A stretch of 35,063 nucleotides of DNA from Deltaproteobacteria bacterium (GCA_021822005.1 JAJZSH010000005.1:1-35063); one strand, 5' to 3'; positions 1 through 8,496 are shown, counted from the stretch's first letter. The notes: a model not told the origin generated them from the letters alone. Numbers and translations: made by a program.

Positions 1-1192
1 CGATCTTGATCCTCCCGATGCTTTCTCCCTCGGCCAACCCCCGGTCGTTGCTGGTGAACTCCTCGCTCCACACCGTATAGTCGATTCCGGCTTTCCTGGC
101 CCTTTTCTCGTTCAGGCCGATGCTGGCCAGGGCCGGATGGGTATAGGTGCACCAGGGCACCAGGGTGTAATCGGCTTTTTTCGGCAGATGAAAAACAGCA
201 TTGCTTAACACCACACTGCCTTCATACCCGGCGACATGGGTGAACCGATAGCCGCCGGTGACGTCCCCCGCGGCATAGATGTGTCGGTGTCTGGTCCGCA
301 GATACCTGTTCACCGTGATCCCTGTGTGATCGAAAGGGATATCGATTTTTTCCAGGCCAAGGCCCGCCACGTTGGGGGCGCGGCCAAGGGCGACCAGGAT
401 CGTCTCGGCCTTGAGGCTTATGGTTTCGCCAGTGGCATTTTTCACCACCACCTCCCGCTCGTGGCCCAGATCACCCACCCGGACCACCGCAGTGTTCAGC
501 AGAAAGGTGACGCCTTCCTCCTCCAGCGCCTGCTGGACGATATCGGCCAGATCCCGGTCTTCCTTGCTCAAGATCTGGCCGCTACGCTGGACCACCGTCA
601 CCCGGGATCCTAGTCGACGGAAGGCCTGAGCCATTTCAACGGAAATGGGACCGCAGCCGAGAATGATCATCGAGCCGGGAAGCGTGTCCAGGGAGAAGAG
701 GTCGCGGTTGGTCAGATAGGGTGTTGTGGCAAGGCCCTCGATTGGTGGGATGTCCGGGGATGAGCCGGTGGCGATGACCCAGGCGCGGGCGGAAATTATT
801 TTGCCGCCAAGGACAATGGCGTGTTCGTCGGTGAATACCGGGTTGCCGAATTCGACCCTGGCGCCGAGCTTGCAAAACCGCGCCACCGAGTCATGCTCCT
901 GGATGGCGCTGATCACCGAGTTGATCCGGGCGGAGACCTGCCGGAAATCCACGGCAGGCGGGGTAATGGCCGGAAGGCCGAATTTCGGCCCGTTTTTCAT
1001 GAGATGATAGACATGGGCGGTCTTGAGCAGGGTTTTACTGGGAACGCAGCCATAGTGGAGGCAATCGCCGCCGAGCGTCTTTTCTTTTTCCACCAGGAAG
1101 GTCCTGGCGCCAAGCTGCGCCGCGCCGGAAGCGACAGTGAGTCCCGCGGCTCCGCCGCCGATAATGCCGAGGTCATAATCATAGTTGGCCAT
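1..1192 (-). CDS. Class I pyridine nucleotide-disulfide oxidoreductase (MerA/dihydrolipoamide dehydrogenase-like), 3' end outside window
   Basis: The frame is open from an ATG at 1192 to the window edge, giving 397 codons without the end, so it is absent from the ORF track. An AGGAGAAA ribosome site lies just upstream of the ATG. The N-terminus has a dinucleotide-binding fold, DLGIIGGGAAGLTVA, then the redox-active disulfide motif GGDCLHYGCVPSKTLL. A second NAD(P)H-binding glycine motif (ILGCGPISVEMAQ) lies near residue 180, and an FAD-binding AAGDV motif lies near residue 310. The family passes electrons from NAD(P)H through FAD to a cysteine pair. The CxxxxC spacing is that of mercuric reductases and lipoamide dehydrogenases. 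The MerA C-terminal cysteine pair would lie outside the window, so the substrate cannot be named. There is no heavy-metal N-terminal domain and no mer genes nearby, so a general role is as likely as mercury reduction. Confidence 0.9.
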   Translation of the reverse strand, partial: MANYDYDLGIIGGGAAGLTVASGAAQLGARTFLVEKEKTLGGDCLHYGCVPSKTLLKTAHVYHLMKNGPKFGLPAITPPAVDFRQVSARINSVISAIQEHDSVARFCKLGARVEFGNPVFTDEHAIVLGGKIISARAWVIATGSSPDIPPIEGLATTPYLTNRDLFSLDTLPGSMIILGCGPISVEMAQAFRRLGSRVTVVQRSGQILSKEDRDLADIVQQALEEEGVTFLLNTAVVRVGDLGHEREVVVKNATGETISLKAETILVALGRAPNVAGLGLEKIDIPFDHTGITVNRYLRTRHRHIYAAGDVTGGYRFTHVAGYEGSVVLSNAVFHLPKKADYTLVPWCTYTHPALASIGLNEKRARKAGIDYTVWSEEFTSNDRGLAEGESIGRIKI

Positions 1193-1351
1193 GCTGTTTC
1201 TCCTGCTGAACCATTTCATTACATATTGCCATGGGCGGTCTTTGGGGGCAAGGTTGCGGGCTGAAATAACCCCGGTGATGTGCCTTGCCGGGCGGGTTGC
1301 GTGCTGGGTATGGTTTTTTCTCTGTATTGTCGGGTTCATGGCAGCGTTGGC

Positions 1352-1380
1352 TTGAGAATTTGCTGCTTCCATAGTAGGAT
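1352..1380 (+). promoter_or_regulatory. Candidate sigma-70 promoter for the biotin genes
   Basis: TTGAGA and TAGGAT are separated by 17 bases, about 55 bases before the first possible start codon of the bio transcription unit. Both hexamers match consensus at most positions. No BirA-type operator is evident. Confidence 0.35.
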
Positions 1381-1433
1381 GTACCGCATAACAAAATAAG
1401 GCGACCTGTGGTTATGAGCGCAGCGTGCTCCAT

Positions 1434-1565
1434 ATGAGTTCTTTATTTATGAGTATACAGCATTATTCTGCCCAACAGGCCAAGGCAAAACCAAATTCGT
1501 TGGATGAACAGCTTGCGCTTCTCGGCGAGGCGCTCACAGAATTGCCCTGCTTACAGGACCTCTGA
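1434..1565 (+). CDS. Possible 43-codon leader ORF in the frame of bioH
   Basis: An ATG at 1434 (second ATG at 1449) opens a 43-codon frame ending in TGA at 1563-1565. Ten codons later, in the same frame, is the ATG used for the following esterase gene. The peptide contains a plausible helix (SLDEQLALLGEALTELP), but I recognise no family. The esterase start at 1596 has no visible Shine-Dalgarno sequence. The small frame could therefore be a coupled leader peptide, the original 5' part of the gene cut off by a stop, or chance. It is too short for the ORF track. Confidence 0.25.
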   Translation: MSSLFMSIQHYSAQQAKAKPNSLDEQLALLGEALTELPCLQDL

Positions 1566-1595
1566 TATTCTTGCCCAACAGCCTCCGTTGCCATT

Positions 1596-2273
1596 ATGAA
1601 AACAATCTGGTCAGCTCCCCCGCAAGAGTCCACGCCGAACAAAAATCCCCCTGTCCTTTTCCTGCCCGGCTGGGGATTTTCCGGGCAGGTGCTTGATCTG
1701 GGGAAAAGACGGTACTCCTGGGCAAGGCCGACTGCTCCGCTGGACCCGGCCACCGCCCTGCCGGAGATCCTTGCCTTGCTTGCCGAACAGGGTGTGGCGA
1801 CCATCCAGCTGGTCGGCTGGTCCATGGGCGCCCATCTGGCCCTGGATTTTGCCGGTACCTTTCCCGGAAAGGTGGCGACCCTGACCCTGCTGGGTATGCA
1901 GGCCTCCTGGTCGGCCTCGGAAATCGGCGCCATCCGTCTGGCCCTTGAGATCGAGCCCCCGGCATTTTTGCGGGATTTTTACCGGAAAAGCCTTCTGGGC
2001 TATAAAAAAGAATCCCGGCGTTTTGTGGCCGAGCAGCAGGAGGCGCTTATGAAATCTCTGGACATGCAGGTGCTTGGCCGGGGTCTTGACTATCTGGCCC
2101 AATGGCGTCTGCCTGCGCAAGGGGTGCAGTGTCCGGTCTTTTGCTGGCATGGGCGGCGGGATATCATCGCGCCGGTGGCCCAACAGGCCATGATCCCCGG
2201 AGCCCGCGCCACGATCATCGAGCATGGCGGGCACGCGCTTTTTTTCGACCGGGAGTTTGCCCCTGGTGAGTGA
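1596..2273 (+). CDS. Alpha/beta hydrolase, probable pimeloyl-ACP methyl ester esterase (BioH/BioG type)
   Basis: The 225-residue protein has a small alpha/beta hydrolase fold. An early strand and oxyanion segment (PVLFLPGWGFSG) is followed by the nucleophile elbow GWSMG near residue 75. A late aspartate sits in HGRRDIIAP and a late histidine in EHGGHALFF, completing a Ser-Asp-His triad. In biotin synthesis this enzyme removes the methyl group that BioC adds, releasing pimeloyl-ACP for BioF. The next gene encodes BioC and the one after that BioD, which supports the role. The length is slightly below that of E. coli BioH, as often seen in BioG/BioV-like forms, so I do not assign a symbol. The gene overlaps bioC by 8 bases. 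No clear ribosome site precedes the ATG, and the start depends on the TGA at 1563. Confidence 0.82.
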   Translation: MKTIWSAPPQESTPNKNPPVLFLPGWGFSGQVLDLGKRRYSWARPTAPLDPATALPEILALLAEQGVATIQLVGWSMGAHLALDFAGTFPGKVATLTLLGMQASWSASEIGAIRLALEIEPPAFLRDFYRKSLLGYKKESRRFVAEQQEALMKSLDMQVLGRGLDYLAQWRLPAQGVQCPVFCWHGRRDIIAPVAQQAMIPGARATIIEHGGHALFFDREFAPGE

Positions 2274-3057
2274 TTTCCGGAAGCAAAGAATCCGGCAGCG
2301 GTTTTCCCGCGCTGCCGGGACCTATGACGCCCATGCCGAGGTGCAGAAGGATCTGGCGGTTCGCCTGCTCCGGGAGCTTCCCGATGGCAGCGGGCCGGAA
2401 CGCATCGAACGTATCCTGGAGATCGGCTGCGGCACCGGGCATTTCACCTCGCTTCTTGCCGGGCGTTATCCCGAGGCCCGGATCATCGCCCTTGATTTTG
2501 CCGAAGGCATGGTGCGGCTGGCCAGAAAGCGGCTGGGAGGGAAGGGCAATGTTTCCGTGCTTTGCGAGGATGGGGAACGGTTCCTGGTCGCCTGCCCCGG
2601 CGCCTTTGAGCTGATCTGCGCCAATTCCACCCTGCAATGGTTTGATGACGTCGGGGCGGCCCTGGGGCAGATTGGGCGGCTGCTCTCCGGCAAAGGCCGT
2701 TTTGTCGGGGTGCTGTTCGGCCCCCGGACCTTCACCGAGCTTGCCCAGGGCCTGAGCCAGGTCTTTGACCAAGAGGTGCGCTTGCCTCCCCATGGGTTTC
2801 CCGCCGGGGAGAATCTGGAGGGCATGCTGGGGGAGATCTTTCCGCGCTTTTCCGTGCAGGAAGAGCTTAGGCTCAGAAACTATCGCTCGCTTCTTGATTT
2901 GCTGGACCACATCCGCAAGACCGGAACCGGCGGCGGCCAGCTGCCGGGCACTTTGACCCGGGGACGGTTGCGGCAGCTTGAGTCCTGGTTTCAGGCAACC
3001 CATGGCGGGTATCCCGCCACCTATCAGGCCTTTGTCGTCAGGGGTGAGAAATGGTAA
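2266..3057 (+). CDS. bioC: Malonyl-ACP O-methyltransferase BioC
   Basis: This is a class I SAM-dependent methyltransferase of 263 residues. It shows motif I ILEIGCGTGHFT near residue 55, an acidic ribose-binding end of strand 2 (IALDFAEGM), and motif IV CANSTLQWFDD, where the QWF/LQW signature is typical of BioC. The enzyme methylates malonyl-ACP so the fatty-acid machinery can extend it to a pimeloyl ester. The GTG at 2266 is preferred over the ORF-track start at 2224. It gives the usual N-terminus (short basic helix, then RFSRAAGTYDAHAEVQ), is preceded by GGGAG, and leaves only an 8-base overlap with the upstream esterase gene. That overlap suggests translational coupling. Confidence 0.92.
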   Translation: MSDFRKQRIRQRFSRAAGTYDAHAEVQKDLAVRLLRELPDGSGPERIERILEIGCGTGHFTSLLAGRYPEARIIALDFAEGMVRLARKRLGGKGNVSVLCEDGERFLVACPGAFELICANSTLQWFDDVGAALGQIGRLLSGKGRFVGVLFGPRTFTELAQGLSQVFDQEVRLPPHGFPAGENLEGMLGEIFPRFSVQEELRLRNYRSLLDLLDHIRKTGTGGGQLPGTLTRGRLRQLESWFQATHGGYPATYQAFVVRGEKW

Positions 3058-3099
3058 TCATTCACCAGGAACGGAAAAAAGTGGTTCAATCTCTGAAAT

Positions 3100-3298
3100 G
3101 TAAACGTTCAGCAGCGCCGCTTCGCTGCTGCCGCAGATGCGCGTGTCAATTGTCGGCAGCAGTGCCGACCAAGAGGCCTGCGAGCAGCAGTGAAACGGCG
3201 ATAGCCCGTCTATGCAAGCAGGCCGAGACAGCTAAGCGAGCGCAGCGAGACTGCGAAGCAGATGCGGCAGCAGCGAAGCGGCGCTGCTGAACGGTTAC
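3100..3298. repeat. Palindromic dispersed element, copy 1 (between bioC and bioD)
   Basis: The 36-base arms at both ends are inverted repeats with one mismatch. The inner 30 bases (3106-3135 and 3263-3292) are perfect, containing CAGCAGCGCCGCTTCGCTGC. The centre contains GGCCTGCGAGC and ATAGCCCG-(T)-CTATG, shared with the copy at 12752-12858. The right end lies 5 bases before the bioD ATG. The 79-residue ORF called across it is low-complexity and not credible. It looks like a MITE- or REP-like structure, and it may form a long hairpin in the bio mRNA. Confidence 0.8.
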
Positions 3299-3303
3299 GG
3301 GAA

Positions 3304-3999
3304 ATGAGCGCGATCTTTGTCACCGGCACGGGCACCAATGTGGGCAAGACCCATGTCTGCGGACTGCTCCTTGATTTTTTGAGAAAAAAAGACATTGCTG
3401 CCGGGTATCAGAAATGGGTGGCCACCGGGCCGGAATTTCCGCCTGCTGATTTAGAGGCGTGCCTGCGGATGGCCCAACTTCCTCTTGTCCCGGAGCTGGT
3501 CAGCAGTCAGGTGGTCTATCATTTCGCCCTGCCCGCCTCACCCCATCTCGCCGCCGAGCGGGCGGGGTCGGGGGCGGTTGTTGATCCGGAGCTGATCCGC
3601 GCCCGGTATCAGGAGATGCTGGCCTGCCATGAATTGCTCATGGTCGAGGGGGTTGGCGGGCTGATGGTGCCGCTCAACCGGGAGCTGTTGCTGGTGGATC
3701 TGCTGCGGGAGCTGAAGATGCCCACCCTGGTGGTGGCGAAGAGCGGCCTTGGCACCATCAATCATACCCTCTTGAGTCTGGAGGCCCTGCGCCACAGGGA
3801 TATCCCGGTTCTGGGGGTGGTGTGTTCCGATGCCGCGCCTGATGAAGATGGGATGCTGGCTGAGGACAATATGCGCACCATCGCCGGAATGGGGCGGGTG
3901 CGGGTTTTTGGCCGCCTGCGGCGTTCTGCTGATTCTTTCCAGGCCCGCTCGGACTTTGTCCCGGTCGGCCGGGCGATTGCCGAGGCCTTGGGGTTCTGA
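3304..3999 (+). CDS. bioD: ATP-dependent dethiobiotin synthetase BioD
   Basis: The 231-residue protein starts with MSAIFVTGTGTNVGKTHVCG, which contains the P-loop GTGTNVGKT typical of BioD. Further family segments are VEGVGGLMVPLN near residue 115 and VAKSGLGTINHTLLSLEAL, the nucleotide- and substrate-binding region. The enzyme closes the ureido ring of 7,8-diaminopelargonate using CO2 and ATP, the step before BioB. The ORF-track start at 3262 lies inside the upstream palindromic repeat. The ATG at 3304 gives the conserved N-terminus and has GGGA close upstream. bioA, bioB and bioF are not in this window. Confidence 0.94.
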   Translation: MSAIFVTGTGTNVGKTHVCGLLLDFLRKKDIAAGYQKWVATGPEFPPADLEACLRMAQLPLVPELVSSQVVYHFALPASPHLAAERAGSGAVVDPELIRARYQEMLACHELLMVEGVGGLMVPLNRELLLVDLLRELKMPTLVVAKSGLGTINHTLLSLEALRHRDIPVLGVVCSDAAPDEDGMLAEDNMRTIAGMGRVRVFGRLRRSADSFQARSDFVPVGRAIAEALGF

Positions 4000-4024
4000 C
4001 TCGTGTCTTTTAAAGAAGCGGGTT

Positions 4025-6664
4025 CTAACCTCCCGCCGCTCCCGGTGACCTGCCGCGTGTCGCCCCCAGGACAGCGGTGAGCTTGTCCGCGGTGATGGGT
4101 TTTTCGATCAGGACGACGCCCGGGTCAAGAACCCCGTGGTGGGCGATGGCGTTATCCGTATAGCCGGACATATAGATGACACGGGTTTCCGGCCGCCTTG
4201 CCGTGATGGCCTCGGCAAGCTCCCTGCCGTTCATGCCGGGCATGATGACATCGGTGAGCAGGATGTCGATCCGCCCGGCAAAGGAATCGCTCACCTGTAT
4301 GGCCTCCGCGCCGCTGCCCGCCTCAAGCATCGTGTGGCCAAGGGGTTGCAGGATGGCCGTGACTATGGTCCTGAGCGAGGGCTCATCATCCACCACCAGA
4401 ATGGTTTCGTTGCCCCGGGGCAGGGACAGGGTGGATAATTCTGGAGTTTTTTCGACCGCACACTGGACAACAGGCAGGAATATTTTGAAGGTGGCGCCGT
4501 GGCCCGGCTCGCTGTACACGAAGATGTGACCGCCCAGCTGTTTGATGATCCCGAAGACCATGGCCAGCCCCAACCCGGTCCCTTTGCCCCGTTCCTTGGT
4601 GGTGAAAAACGGATCAAAGATCTTTGCCTGGATTTCCCGGCTCATGCCCTGGCCGGTGTCGCTCACCGAAAGAACCACATGCCGGCCCGGCGTCACTCCT
4701 TTGTGGGTACTGGCATACTCCGCATCCAGTTCACGGTTTTCCGTTTCAATGATCAGGCTGCCGCCTTTGGGCATGGCATCCCGGGCATTGACCGCCATGT
4801 TCAGAAGCACCTGTTCCATCTGCCCCGGATCGATGAGCATGGTGTCATCCCAGGCTGTGGCGCGGACCTCCAGGGAGATATCCTCTCCGATCATCCTGCC
4901 CAGCATCTTGGTCAGGTCGAGGATGAGCTGATTCAGGCTGCAGGGCGCCAGCTGTATGGTCTGCTTGCGGCTGAAGGCCAGAAGCTGCCTGGTCAGGGTG
5001 GCTGCCCTGTGCCCGGCCTCGTTGATGGTCTGGACTTTTGCCCTGGCCGGGGTATTTTCGGCCAGCTCCAGCAGCAACAGTTCGCTGTATCCCAGGATGA
5101 TTGAGAGGATGTTGTTGAAGTCGTGGGCAACCCCTCCGGCCAGGATGCCGATGGATTCCATCTTCTGAGCCTGGGCAAGCTGGCTTTTAAGTTTTTCCTG
5201 TTCCGCCGCCGCCTGTTTCATTTCCGTGATATCGGCAAGACTCCCGCGCCGCCCTAAAGAGCGGCCTGTGTCATCGTGGATCTCGGTGCAGACATGGCTG
5301 ACCCAGCGGACCTGACCCGCCTTGGTAACGATCCGGAATTCCAGGGGGATATCCATGCCTGTGGGATTCGAGAGGTGCACATGGTTGTCCCACCCCTTCC
5401 GGTCTTCCGGGTGGAAGAGCGCATCCAGAAGCCCGGGATCGGCAAGGAACTCCTTTGCGGAATATCCGGTGAGCGCTTCACAATTATCTGAGACGTAGAT
5501 CATCCTCTGGTCCGGCGCCCGCCAGAAGATGAAGTCGGTGGCGAACTCGGTGACGGTGCGGTAGAGTTCTTCGCTCTGCCGCAGCTCGGCCTGCTGCCGG
5601 TCGAGTTTTTCGAGCATGGTGTTGAAGGCCTGGGCCAGGGTGGAGGTCTCGTCCTGTGCTGCGGTGCGGAACAGCCGCGCCTCTCCTTTTTTGTCTTCCA
5701 AATCCGCCACATGCTGGGTAAGCGCCAGGAGAGGTCTGGTCAGGTATTGGCTGAAATACCGGATGACCGCGAAGGCCGTCAGGGTTATGACCAGCATCCC
5801 GGCCAGGAGAACCTGCCCGGCGCGGGTGAGGGGGGCATAGGCCTCGGTCTGGGGATAGTTCGCGGCCAAAAGCCAGTTTTTCACCCGCAACCGCTTGAAG
5901 GAGGTGAGCATGGGCACGCCCTCGCGGCTGCGGTTTTCGTCCGTGCCCTCAAAGCCCTCCAGCGCCCGGTCGTAGAGGAGGTTTCCTCCCTGGGGAAGTT
6001 CCTTGAAGATCCCGGCCTTGTCCGGGTGCATGATCATGATCCTCTCCGCCGTGGCCAGGTACAGATATCCGGTCTTTCCGATCTTCTTTTCCGAGAGCTT
6101 GCCCAGGAGATTCGGCTGCATGAGGTCAAGGCTGCCGGCGAGGATGGCGATGATCCTGCCCTCCTGGTCAAAGACCGGCGCGGTCATCATGATCACCGGG
6201 TGCCTGTGCGGCTGGGAGGCGACGTAGGGATCGGAGATGTACGGGGCCGAGGTGGCCAGGGTGTTTTTGATGTAGGGCCGGGAAGAAAAATCCAGCCCCC
6301 GCCGGTTGGGGAGAAAGGGGGATTCGGCGATGATCCTGCCCTCCGGGGAGAAGAGAAAGATATGGTTGTCAAAGGCCTTTTGCAGACCGGTGCGGTTGTC
6401 AAGAGATTGCTGGGCACTGTCTGCCGAGGCAAGGGTTTCCGGGGAGATCCTTGGGGCAACCGCAATAAGCTGGGCCTGGGCTTGAAAAAGCTTGTCGTCA
6501 AGTGAATCCGTGATTTCGGAGAGTATGGAGAACTGCTCGGTGGAGATAATTTCCTTGAGTTGCTGCTTGAACATGGTGAGGACCAGGAAGGAGGTGGCGC
6601 CCATCAGACACAGAAACAGCAGGGAGATGGCAAGGGTCAGCCGGGTTTTCATGGTCAGTTTCAT
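4025..6664 (-). CDS. Hybrid sensor histidine kinase (Cache-HAMP-PAS-HisKA-HATPase-REC)
   Basis: The protein has 879 residues from the ATG at 6664; the ORF-track start at 6694 is a TTG. One membrane segment lies at about 8-30, followed by a periplasmic double-Cache region to about 285 (with [18 protein letters not shown] and [15 protein letters not shown]). A second membrane segment ([17 protein letters not shown]) is followed by HAMP, then a PAS domain at about 375-490. The phospho-acceptor H-box is GGVAHDFNN. ATPase boxes include [17 protein letters not shown] and [12 protein letters not shown]-terminal receiver domain has VVDDEP and the phosphorylatable Asp in LLTDVIMPG. Such proteins sense small external molecules and run an internal phosphorelay. 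No partner regulator is adjacent, so the target pathway is unknown. Convergent with bioD, 25 bases apart. Confidence 0.93.
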   Translation of the reverse strand: MKLTMKTRLTLAISLLFLCLMGATSFLVLTMFKQQLKEIISTEQFSILSEITDSLDDKLFQAQAQLIAVAPRISPETLASADSAQQSLDNRTGLQKAFDNHIFLFSPEGRIIAESPFLPNRRGLDFSSRPYIKNTLATSAPYISDPYVASQPHRHPVIMMTAPVFDQEGRIIAILAGSLDLMQPNLLGKLSEKKIGKTGYLYLATAERIMIMHPDKAGIFKELPQGGNLLYDRALEGFEGTDENRSREGVPMLTSFKRLRVKNWLLAANYPQTEAYAPLTRAGQVLLAGMLVITLTAFAVIRYFSQYLTRPLLALTQHVADLEDKKGEARLFRTAAQDETSTLAQAFNTMLEKLDRQQAELRQSEELYRTVTEFATDFIFWRAPDQRMIYVSDNCEALTGYSAKEFLADPGLLDALFHPEDRKGWDNHVHLSNPTGMDIPLEFRIVTKAGQVRWVSHVCTEIHDDTGRSLGRRGSLADITEMKQAAAEQEKLKSQLAQAQKMESIGILAGGVAHDFNNILSIILGYSELLLLELAENTPARAKVQTINEAGHRAATLTRQLLAFSRKQTIQLAPCSLNQLILDLTKMLGRMIGEDISLEVRATAWDDTMLIDPGQMEQVLLNMAVNARDAMPKGGSLIIETENRELDAEYASTHKGVTPGRHVVLSVSDTGQGMSREIQAKIFDPFFTTKERGKGTGLGLAMVFGIIKQLGGHIFVYSEPGHGATFKIFLPVVQCAVEKTPELSTLSLPRGNETILVVDDEPSLRTIVTAILQPLGHTMLEAGSGAEAIQVSDSFAGRIDILLTDVIMPGMNGRELAEAITARRPETRVIYMSGYTDNAIAHHGVLDPGVVLIEKPITADKLTAVLGATRGRSPGAAGG

Positions 6665-6730
6665 GCGCGGATTCCGTGGTGGGGAAAAGGTCAAGCCGCA
6701 ACCGGCAGTACGGTGTCCAACGGTAGAAAG

Positions 6731-6739
6731 ATTGTATCA
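6731..6739 (-). promoter_or_regulatory. Candidate extended -10 promoter for the sensor kinase
   Basis: On the minus strand TGATACAAT reads as an extended -10 element (TGn before TACAAT), about 67 bases before the kinase ATG. There is no good -35 hexamer at the normal distance, which extended -10 promoters tolerate. Confidence 0.35.
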
Positions 6740-6815
6740 CGACGGGCGGCAAGCCACCAGGAACTAATTGCGCGAGACAGGCAGAGGCGCGATGTTCAGC
6801 AGGAAAGAGGGCAGA

Positions 6816-6844
6816 GGGGCAAACCGGACAGCCTGGTTTGCCCC
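6816..6844 (-). terminator. Hairpin after the arsR-DUF2892 operon
   Basis: GGGGCAAACC (6816-6825) pairs perfectly with GGTTTGCCCC (6835-6844) around a 9-base loop, 29 bases downstream of the DUF2892 stop. The bases after it on the minus strand are pyrimidine-rich but without a real T-run. It may be a weak terminator or a 3' stability hairpin. Confidence 0.45.
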
Positions 6845-6873
6845 GGCGTTACGCTGTTAGGGGGGAGCGGGGG

Positions 6874-7095
6874 TTATTTCCGGCAGCAGCCTTGGCCTGC
6901 GCGGCTTTCCTCCGGCACGCCGAGTTTCTTGAGGATGATGGCCAGCGGGCAGAATTTGCTGAAGCCGTACTGGAGAAGGTTGGCCCCGACAAAGGCGGTG
7001 AAGAAATACCAGTAGGGGTGAACCCAGGTTCCCAGGGCCAGGCTGATCAGGATGAAAGCGCCTGCAAAAACATGAACCCAGTCCGTGATGATCAT
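6874..7095 (-). CDS. DUF2892 small membrane protein (YgaP/BigE-like membrane part)
   Basis: The protein has 73 residues from the ATG at 7095, which has AAGGAGA eight bases upstream. The ORF-track start at 7146 lies in the gap after arsR and lacks a ribosome site. Two hydrophobic segments are visible, VHVFAGAFILISLALGTWV and YWYFFTAFVGANLLQYGF, followed by CPLAIILKKLGV. That CP(L)-(I)-LKKLG pattern is characteristic of the DUF2892 family of inner-membrane hairpins, found alone or fused to rhodanese domains. A GCC motif (GQGCCRK) ends the chain. The gene sits 52 bases after an ArsR repressor and is probably under its control. Family members often accompany sulfide or persulfide handling; the biochemical role here is inferred only from context. 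Confidence 0.85.
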   Translation of the reverse strand: MIITDWVHVFAGAFILISLALGTWVHPYWYFFTAFVGANLLQYGFSKFCPLAIILKKLGVPEESRAGQGCCRK

Positions 7096-7147
7096 GGTGA
7101 AGTCTCCTTGGTGGTGCTTGTTCGGCAACGGTTGAATCCGGTTCAAA

Positions 7148-7435
7148 TCAGGAACCCTGGCAGAAGAGTTCCCGCATGGTCTTGATCAGCTCGGTCACCC
7201 GGCCTTCCGCGATCCGGTTGTAGATGAAGTTCGCATCCTTGCGAAAGGCGATTATCCCCTGGTTGCGGAGGATGGAGAGATGCTGGGAGACATTGGCATT
7301 GGTGGTGTGCACCTCCTTGTGGATATCGCCCACGGTCATTTCCCTGTCCTGCAACAGGCAGAGGATCTTCAGGCGGATGGGGTGCGACATGGTCTTGAGG
7401 AGTTTGGCGATATCCTCGATATGGTTGTCCTGCAT
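7148..7435 (-). CDS. ArsR/SmtB-family repressor, BigR/SqrR-like cysteine pattern
   Basis: The 95-residue winged-helix protein has the ArsR layout. The N-terminal helix is followed by MSHPIRLKILCLLQ, then the HTH (VGDIHKEVHTTNANVSQHLSILRNQGII) and the beta wing (AFRKDANFIYNRI). It lacks the metal-binding ELCVCD motif of true ArsR. It has just two cysteines, C26 and C92, 66 residues apart, the same spacing as C42/C108 in BigR and C41/C107 in SqrR as I recall them. Those pairs form a disulfide or polysulfide bridge that releases DNA when sulfide-derived species rise. The downstream DUF2892 gene is a usual target of such regulators. Persulfide sensing is an inference from cysteine placement and neighbourhood. 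Confidence 0.88.
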   Translation of the reverse strand: MQDNHIEDIAKLLKTMSHPIRLKILCLLQDREMTVGDIHKEVHTTNANVSQHLSILRNQGIIAFRKDANFIYNRIAEGRVTELIKTMRELFCQGS

Positions 7436-7473
7436 GGAGCTGTTTCCTTACCTGAAGTTAAGCTGTAAGCCGT

Positions 7474-7642
7474 CGCCGCTATCGCTGCTGGAACAAAATA
7501 ACATTGCCATTGAAATGGCGAACGGCAGCAGCGATAGCGGCGTAAGGAGCCGTAACGGAGCAGTGTAAACGGCGATGGCTAAAAGAACAGCAGCGCCGCT
7601 TACGCTGCTGTAAACGGCGATGGTTATTCCGTAACGGCTCCT
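7474..7642. repeat. Nested palindromes related to the CAGCAGCG repeat family
   Basis: The 248 bases upstream of arsR hold several interlocking repeats. CGCCGCTATCGCTGCTG (7474-7490) and its perfect complement (7526-7542) form a 17-bp inverted repeat. AGGAGCCGTAACGG (7545-7558) and CCGTAACGGCTCCT (7629-7642) form a 14-bp one. Between the latter lie two direct copies of GTAAACGGCGATGG(C/T)TA flanking CAGCAGCG/CGCTGCTG. The motifs CAGCAGCGCCGC and GTAAACG are shared with the copies at 3100 and 12752, so this looks like two or three overlapping or degraded members. The arsR promoter must lie within or beside this block. Confidence 0.7.
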
Positions 7643-7683
7643 GAATCTAATGCCGGGTCGTCCTGTCTGTAAACAGAAAAAGA

Positions 7684-8496
7684 TTACCCTTCCTTTCCTC
7701 GTCTCACCCGCACGGGATCATCCACCTCCGCCCCAAGAATCCGGACGGCATTTCCCCTGGTTACTGCCAGTTCAAGATAGCCGCGGCTGCCGATGAGCGC
7801 CAGAACCTGCCCGTCCGGCACCGTGGCGTAAGCGCTTGCCAGGCCGGTCACTTGCTGTTTCTTGTGAAAGATCTGGAGGGAAGCCGGATCAGCTGTCAGT
7901 CCGGCAAGATCACCCTGGTGGATATTCGTGGTCAGGTTGCCGAAATGGTCGATGTGGATCACGGACCCGGCTATGTTGCCATGAATCCGGTCAATTTGCA
8001 AGGTGGGGGATGCAAGTTTTATAAGATTTTCCTTAAGCGCCCGGGTGCCAAGGCGGGAGAGCCCGGCGCCATTGGCCAGGGCGGCCGCAACCGGCGCCAG
8101 AATATCGCGGCCATGGAAGGTCGCGCTGAGCGGGGCAAGATACAGCTGCGGGCAATCAATACAAATTGCTTCTTCAAAGAGCTGGTCATGCAGAAAGGGA
8201 GTCAGGATGCCGTTGTCCGGCCCCAGGAAAACCTGGCCCATGGCCCGGACCGCCAGGAGCTGTCTATTTGCGCCCACCCCCGGATCGACAATGGCCAGAT
8301 GGATGGTCTCTTTGGGGAAATACGGGGCTGCCGCCTGGAGAATAAAGGCACCCTGCCGGATATCCTGAGCCCGGATGTTGTGGCAAAGGTCGATGAGACG
8401 CGCCTGCGGGGCCAGGCCGGCCATGACCCCTTTGGTTACGCCGACGTATTCATCCTGGAGGCCGAAATCCGTGGTCAGGGTGATAATGGGAGGCAT
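7684..8496 (-). CDS. SAM hydroxide adenosyltransferase (DUF62) family protein
   Basis: The 270-residue protein has the signature N-terminus MPPIITLTTDFGLQDEYVG with the conserved TDFG near residue 10. It also has DLCHNI, VDPGVG near residue 75, GPDNG near 97, FHGRDILAPVAA near 130, and HIDHFGNLTTNI near 185, all DUF62 hallmarks. Characterised members (related to fluorinase/chlorinase) split S-adenosylmethionine with water into adenosine and methionine. The ORF track begins at a TTG (8511), and an ATG at 8508 overlaps the upstream stop as TGATG. I prefer the ATG at 8496 because it gives the family N-terminus and has GGTGA just upstream. It is the last gene of the dinG run and is coupled to the YibQ-like gene. 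Confidence 0.9.
   Translation of the reverse strand: MPPIITLTTDFGLQDEYVGVTKGVMAGLAPQARLIDLCHNIRAQDIRQGAFILQAAAPYFPKETIHLAIVDPGVGANRQLLAVRAMGQVFLGPDNGILTPFLHDQLFEEAICIDCPQLYLAPLSATFHGRDILAPVAAALANGAGLSRLGTRALKENLIKLASPTLQIDRIHGNIAGSVIHIDHFGNLTTNIHQGDLAGLTADPASLQIFHKKQQVTGLASAYATVPDGQVLALIGSRGYLELAVTRGNAVRILGAEVDDPVRVRRGKEG

Noticed and set aside
1563-1565. Selenocysteine reading of the in-frame TGA before the bioH-like gene
   Set aside because: No SECIS-like hairpin follows, and the esterase family has no selenocysteine at this place.
3051-3290. 79-residue ORF between bioC and bioD
   Set aside because: It consists almost entirely of the palindromic repeat and has biased Ala/Arg/Cys content.
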